From Gigaspora rosea (Eukaryota; Glomeromycota; Glomeromycetes; Diversisporales; Gigasporaceae), in contig QKWP01000420.1 of NCBI GenBank assembly GCA_003550325.1, positions 49,065-113,064 of the forward strand: 64,000 nucleotides of DNA. The letters are read 5' to 3'. The position numbers and the translations under genes are program-made. Of this stretch, positions 60,287 to 64,000 are shown piece after piece. The notes below the pieces were generated by a model that searched no databases, was not told the DNA's origin, and saw only the letters and a list, made by a program, of their open reading frames with translations. The stretch's first letter is position 1. Every line of letters starts with the position of its first letter.

Positions 60287-60599
60287 TATTATTTATAATC
60301 AAAAAAACTAATATTAGAGATATTGTAAAAATTATATACTATAATAGTTTTACTATATACAGTATGTCTTTAATTATATATAATTTATTTAAATTTTATA
60401 TCAAAACTAGTTTAAGTTATTGTTAATACAAAACATAATTTTGTTACAATTAAAAAGGCAAAAAAAGTATATTATCTAATTTTGAAATTTGCTATACTGT
60501 ATTATATAAAATAAATTGTTATACTGTATATTGTCTGGTATGAAAATGTTGATATACCAAAACTAAAAGTTATTTTTGTTTATATATAAAAGTCTTTCA
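60287..60599. other. AT-rich spacer, no gene
   Basis: AT-rich with TATACTGTAT words; nothing coding and no CpG. Confidence 0.4.
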
Positions 60600-61390
60600 A
60601 TTTTTTTTTTCTAATTTCACATCTAAGCGACCTTTCATCCCTTTGGCCAGGTTTCCCTAGGCATCTTAGAGAATTTACTTTATTATACTATTTTAATTAT
60701 AGCTATAATCAGCCTTAGTATGATTTCTCCTATTTTTATTTACTACCTATAGGCTGTTTGTACCTCTTTTATTCTATACTCAGTCTTTCTGAATACACCC
60801 TTAATTTTTACTCTGCCTGTCTGGTAGTATTATTAGTTTTAGCTTCTTGTCTGGCCTATAAGAATCCTTCCCATCCCAATTTGGACTACTATTCCATGTT
60901 TGGTAGTCTTTTCAGTTTAAGTTCAGTCTCTAGTAGTCTGTTTTGTTCCCAGTTAATAGTACTCCCTTTTTGTTTTAACTTTCTCAAAGTTACTGTTCTA
61001 ACCTTCTCAAAGTTTCAGTCTTCTTTTTGTTTTGAATAAGGGCAGGTCTCTTGAGCTCAAATTCTTTAATCTCATTCCTTTATTAGGTTGGTACAACTTG
61101 CCTTATTCTATTATTATATTAATCTGGGATTCCTTATTTTAACAACTTTACTTGTCAGATTTTATCTTTTTTGATATTACCTGACTTTTGTAGCTATATT
61201 TTGCTACTAACTTATTTATTTGTTGTAGTTATTTGTTATACTATAGTTATCTGTCATAAACAAAGCATTTTCTTATAGATCTATTTTTTTTTATTCCTGG
61301 CCCTAGCACAGTTTTTGTTCCCTAGTTGAACTCGAACTAGTGATCTTTCAAACATAACTCTAGAATGCAAGCTATTGCACTATTAGGCCA
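60600..61390 (-). mobile_element. Possible decayed tRNA-headed retroposon, minus strand
   Basis: On the minus strand, downstream of GGCC (about 61389), an A box TAATAGTGCAATAGC and ~43 bp later a B box AGTTCGAGTTC (about 61334-61324) match pol III elements with two likely decay changes. Some 700 bp of moderately GC-rich, stop-filled sequence follow on the minus strand. No A tail or duplication could be fixed, and it shares no clear core with the two young SINEs. The 93-codon frame at 60758-61039 lies here and has no domain. Confidence 0.4.
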
Positions 61391-62675
61391 TATAAAATTA
61401 ATTTTTTGGTTCTCATAACATAAAAAAAAAATGACCTGACAGGCCGGACTTTTATTTAAAAATTTTTAAAATTTTTTAAATTATAAAATTTAAGGTAGGC
61501 ATGGGTATTATGGCGCAGTACCAATTATGGCGCACACGTGATATCTTGTGATCCAATGATCAGAATCGGATGATTTTGCTACCATTCGATTCGTTACGAT
61601 GAGACGAATCGAATGGTAGTAAAATTATCTAATTCTGATCACTGGATCACAAGATATCGATACTTAAATAAAATAAATAAAATTTTTAATTTTAAGGTTT
61701 AAATAAAACCTAATCGTAGTATGTTAATAGTGACTTTTTTTATTAAGTAAATCGACCTTTATTATTAAGACAATTTTGTTCATCGTTACAAATTCTACTT
61801 ACCTCTAAATTTTTATCAAAATCAGATTATTTTTTATTAAGTTATTTGTAAAAAGTATACTTGCGCCATAATAGGTTCTTTTGGCACAAAAACGTATTTT
61901 ATAAAAATCAATTAATAAAAAATTATTCGATTTTTATGAAATTTAGAGGTAAGTAGAACGTATAATGATTAATAAAATTGTCTTATTAATGAAGGTCAAT
62001 TTACTTAATAAAAAATTTGCTAACAACGCATTAAAGATATTTTTTTTAGTCATTTAAATTTTAATCTTTTATTACTAGTAAATTGTGGTGTAATGATTAG
62101 AATAAAATGATTCTGGTACCATTCAACTCGTCTCACTGAGTCGATTTGAATGGTACCAAAATCGTTCGATTCTGATCACTAGATCACAAGATATCACATG
62201 TGCGCCACAATTGGCACACGTACAATAATTTGTTGATTTTTTAGTTTTTTTTTAATTTGCAATATCCCTGTGATCTAGTGATCAAAATCAAACAATTTTG
62301 GTATCATTCGATTCGTCTCGATATGACAAATCGAATGATAGCAAAATCGTTTGATTCTGATCATTAGATCACGTGATAACGGACGTTAAAGTTACCTGCG
62401 CCATAATACCTATACTTACCTTAAATTTTAATTTTAAAAAATAATAACCCGGCATTATAGTATTAAATACTGAAATAAATAAAGTAATGACCCGCTCATC
62501 TGGACTTTATTTAAAAATTTTATATATAAAATTTTAAATTTTATAAAATTTTTTAAAAAAATTTTTTGAAATTCCACCTGGCTATTAAAACATATAAAAA
62601 ATTTTTTTCAAAAATTTTTAAAATATGACCCGGCCAGGTTATGAGAACCAAAAAATTAAGTTTATATGGCCTTAA
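61384..62675. repeat. Outer inverted pair around the iterated-palindrome element
   Basis: GGCCATATAAAATTAATTTT then TTGGTTCTCATAAC at 61389-61421 recurs inverted at about 62642-62673 (GGTTATGAGAACCAAAAAAT). Between the arms AT-rich DNA surrounds the 0.9-kb element listed next. Confidence 0.6.
61495..62427. mobile_element. 0.93-kb element made of three large hairpins
   Basis: TIRs AGGTAGGCATGGGTATTATG and inverted AGGTAAGTATAGGTATTATG, each followed by GCGCA. Inside are three hairpins of one type at about 61545-61662, 62088-62195 and 62268-62380. Each arm reads GTGATC(C/T)A(A/G)TGATC, AGAATC, GATTTTG and CCATTCGATTCGTC, and folds back on itself. A further inverted pair (AAGTAAATCGACCTTTATTA and its mirror) joins 61735-61880 to 61885-62030. 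No coding frame. Confidence 0.75.
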
Positions 62676-63282
62676 CCCAGTGTTGGGAAATTGGACAATT
62701 TTGATTTTTGGACACAATGTCCAAAACCTGTCCAAAACTTGTCCAAAACCAAAACTAAATTTAATTGGTTTTGGACAATTTTTTATATATAAAAATTTTT
62801 ATTAGCAAATCAAATATTTTATAATATAATTATACTATTTGCTTAAATAATAAACAGAAAAGAAGTATAATTTATAACTTTGATCTATATTAAGCTTAAT
62901 TCTATAAAATTTTAACAAAATTCTAGATATTATTTAATATTTAGATCACAACCTATCTATATAATTTCTAATATTTTTATAATATAAATACTTTAAATAT
63001 GCTTTAATAAACTAAAAAATTAACTATATAACAAATTGCAATATAGGATAGATTTAATAAAAATAGAACAAATTTATTAAATAAATTTGGTTCATTTCTT
63101 TTGACTTTCTCTATATGTTTTTTGTTGTAGCTCAGCATAATAATTATATTAGATATTAATATATATAATTACTTTAATTAACAATACTAAGTATTACAAT
63201 TAATTTTTTATTAGTTTTTTAATTCCAATATAACATGTTTTGATTAATCATGCCCTATATATATTATCTAATATGTTATATA
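62428..63282. other. AT-rich DNA with a solitary hAT-like end
   Basis: CAGTGTTGGGAAATTGGACA begins at about 62691 and is followed by repeated TGTCCAAAAC words, recalling the CAGTGTTG ends at 13637 and 60286. No matching right end was found. The remainder is featureless. Confidence 0.4.
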
Positions 63283-63350
63283 ATGGGTTTTTCTAAATAT
63301 CTCTGGCCAGAGATATATAACATATATATCTCTGGCCTATTGACCAATCA
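63283..63350. repeat. Short palindromic repeat, copy 3
   Basis: TTCTAAATATCTCTGGCCAG with AGATATATAACATATA and TCTCTGGCCTATTGACC; follows the copy at 47660 in the same orientation, including the trailing ACCAATCAAA. Confidence 0.65.
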
Positions 63351-63919
63351 AAATAAGCGAAGGCCATGTGACCCACTTTTCCGACCCATCAGGTGATCGG
63401 AAGAGACTGTGTAACCTGACATCTGACCACTTTACTAACTTGGTTGTGCATTAATGATCGAACCGATTAAAAAACTTTAAAATTAAAAAATTACTAATAT
63501 ACAAACTAAGCGATTTTATATATTTATTTCTTATATTTATATATATATTTTCATATTTATTTATGATAACTTACAACAAAATAAATCCACACTTCCATAA
63601 TCACGTGCTACTATTGTACTATCTAACTTACCACTAAACCCGGATAATTACTATTTCTACACTACCTTCGCGCTACTACCTAACCCTAACCCTAACCCTA
63701 ACTCTAACCCTAGGCCCATCCTATCTTCTACTAACCCTAACCCTAAACACGATATAAACGACCTTTGGCGAAATACGGCATGATACGGCACAAGGCATGA
63801 GTAACAAATACGGCGATACAGCGATAAAGCAATACAAACAACACTAGAAAAATACAGCATAACGCAGCATTGGAACAACACGGCACCACCGAAATCAACT
63901 CGTCACGATATCAGTAGCA
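63351..63919. other. Spacer with interstitial telomere-like tract
   Basis: CTAACCCTAACCCTAACCCT at 63679-63713 and ACTAACCCTAACCCTAAAC at 63730-63748 are (CCCTAA)n-like on the plus strand. The rest is CpG-containing with GATACGGC and ACGGC words. The 74-codon minus-strand frame here encodes a Leu-Gly repeat from the tract and is not a gene. Confidence 0.6.
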
Positions 63920-64000
63920 ATGAAGTGGAAAGTTCCTAAACAAGTCAAAGAAGAGAAGAAGAATATAAGACCACCCTCCACAAAAATATCGACGAAAAGA
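63920..64000 (+). CDS. Possible first exon of an unidentified gene, cut by the window edge
   Basis: From ATG 63920 the frame stays open for 27 codons to the window end, in DNA that is less AT-rich than most of the window. The predicted start is lysine-rich (MKWKVPKQVKEEKKN) with no recognised domain. Chance occurrence cannot be excluded; only the following sequence would tell. Confidence 0.2.
   Translation, partial: MKWKVPKQVKEEKKNIRPPSTKISTKR

Noticed and set aside
63679-63748. A true chromosome end
   Set aside because: The tract is short, interrupted and followed by unique sequence, so it is interstitial.
63657-63881. Leu-Gly repeat protein on the minus strand
   Set aside because: It is the translation of the telomere-like CCCTAA tract.

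Overview
This looks like eukaryotic DNA from a very AT-rich, transposon-rich genome. The cues are long A/T runs, no compact operon-like coding, short GT-AG introns (60-94 bp, one of 184 bp) in the only intact gene, scattered TTAGGG-type tracts, and several classes of DNA transposon and tRNA-derived retroposon. A filamentous fungus of the arbuscular-mycorrhizal group (Glomeromycotina, Rhizophagus-like) fits best. That assignment is inference; no ribosomal or other marker gene is present. I found no convincing host gene, only a possible 5' exon running off the right edge.

Layout. 1-9.4 kb is mostly gene-free DNA with two MITEs, an 18-bp minisatellite and, at its right edge, a foldback element. 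10.4-20.6 kb is a repeat block. It holds a dead piggyBac-like transposase broken by two MITEs with clear target-site duplications (TSDs), a 1.8 kb element with CATATCCGCGG ends, and a MITE with a telomere-like core. 20.6-24.5 kb is quieter, CpG-containing DNA. 24.5-33.8 kb holds a decayed Tc1/mariner-type element (26.6-30.8 kb), MITEs and an old, AT-drifted copy of a long SINE. 34.1-36.0 kb is a large palindrome whose left arm took three different insertions, while the uninterrupted right arm preserves the empty sites. 36.6-41.4 kb is a complete 4.77 kb hAT transposon with a perfect 8-bp TSD and an apparently intact eight-exon transposase of 650 aa. It carries a second hAT-type element in its left arm and a hairpin MITE in an intron. 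42.3-51.4 kb has two young tRNA-headed retroposons of 670 and 1,031 bp with perfect TSDs, many foldback MITEs, an 0.8 kb palindrome and two single-N assembly joints. 53-60 kb is again CpG-containing with a few hairpin MITEs. 60-63.4 kb is repeat-rich, including a 0.9 kb element built from iterated palindromes.

How the parts work together. The intact hAT transposase could in principle mobilise its own copy and elements with matching ends. The other hAT-type MITEs have different ends and probably belong to other families. The two SINEs need a LINE machinery not present here. The most informative signals are the nested insertions, which give a relative order of events, and the retroposon family: two members share a central core but have different tRNA-like heads, and a third is an old decayed copy.
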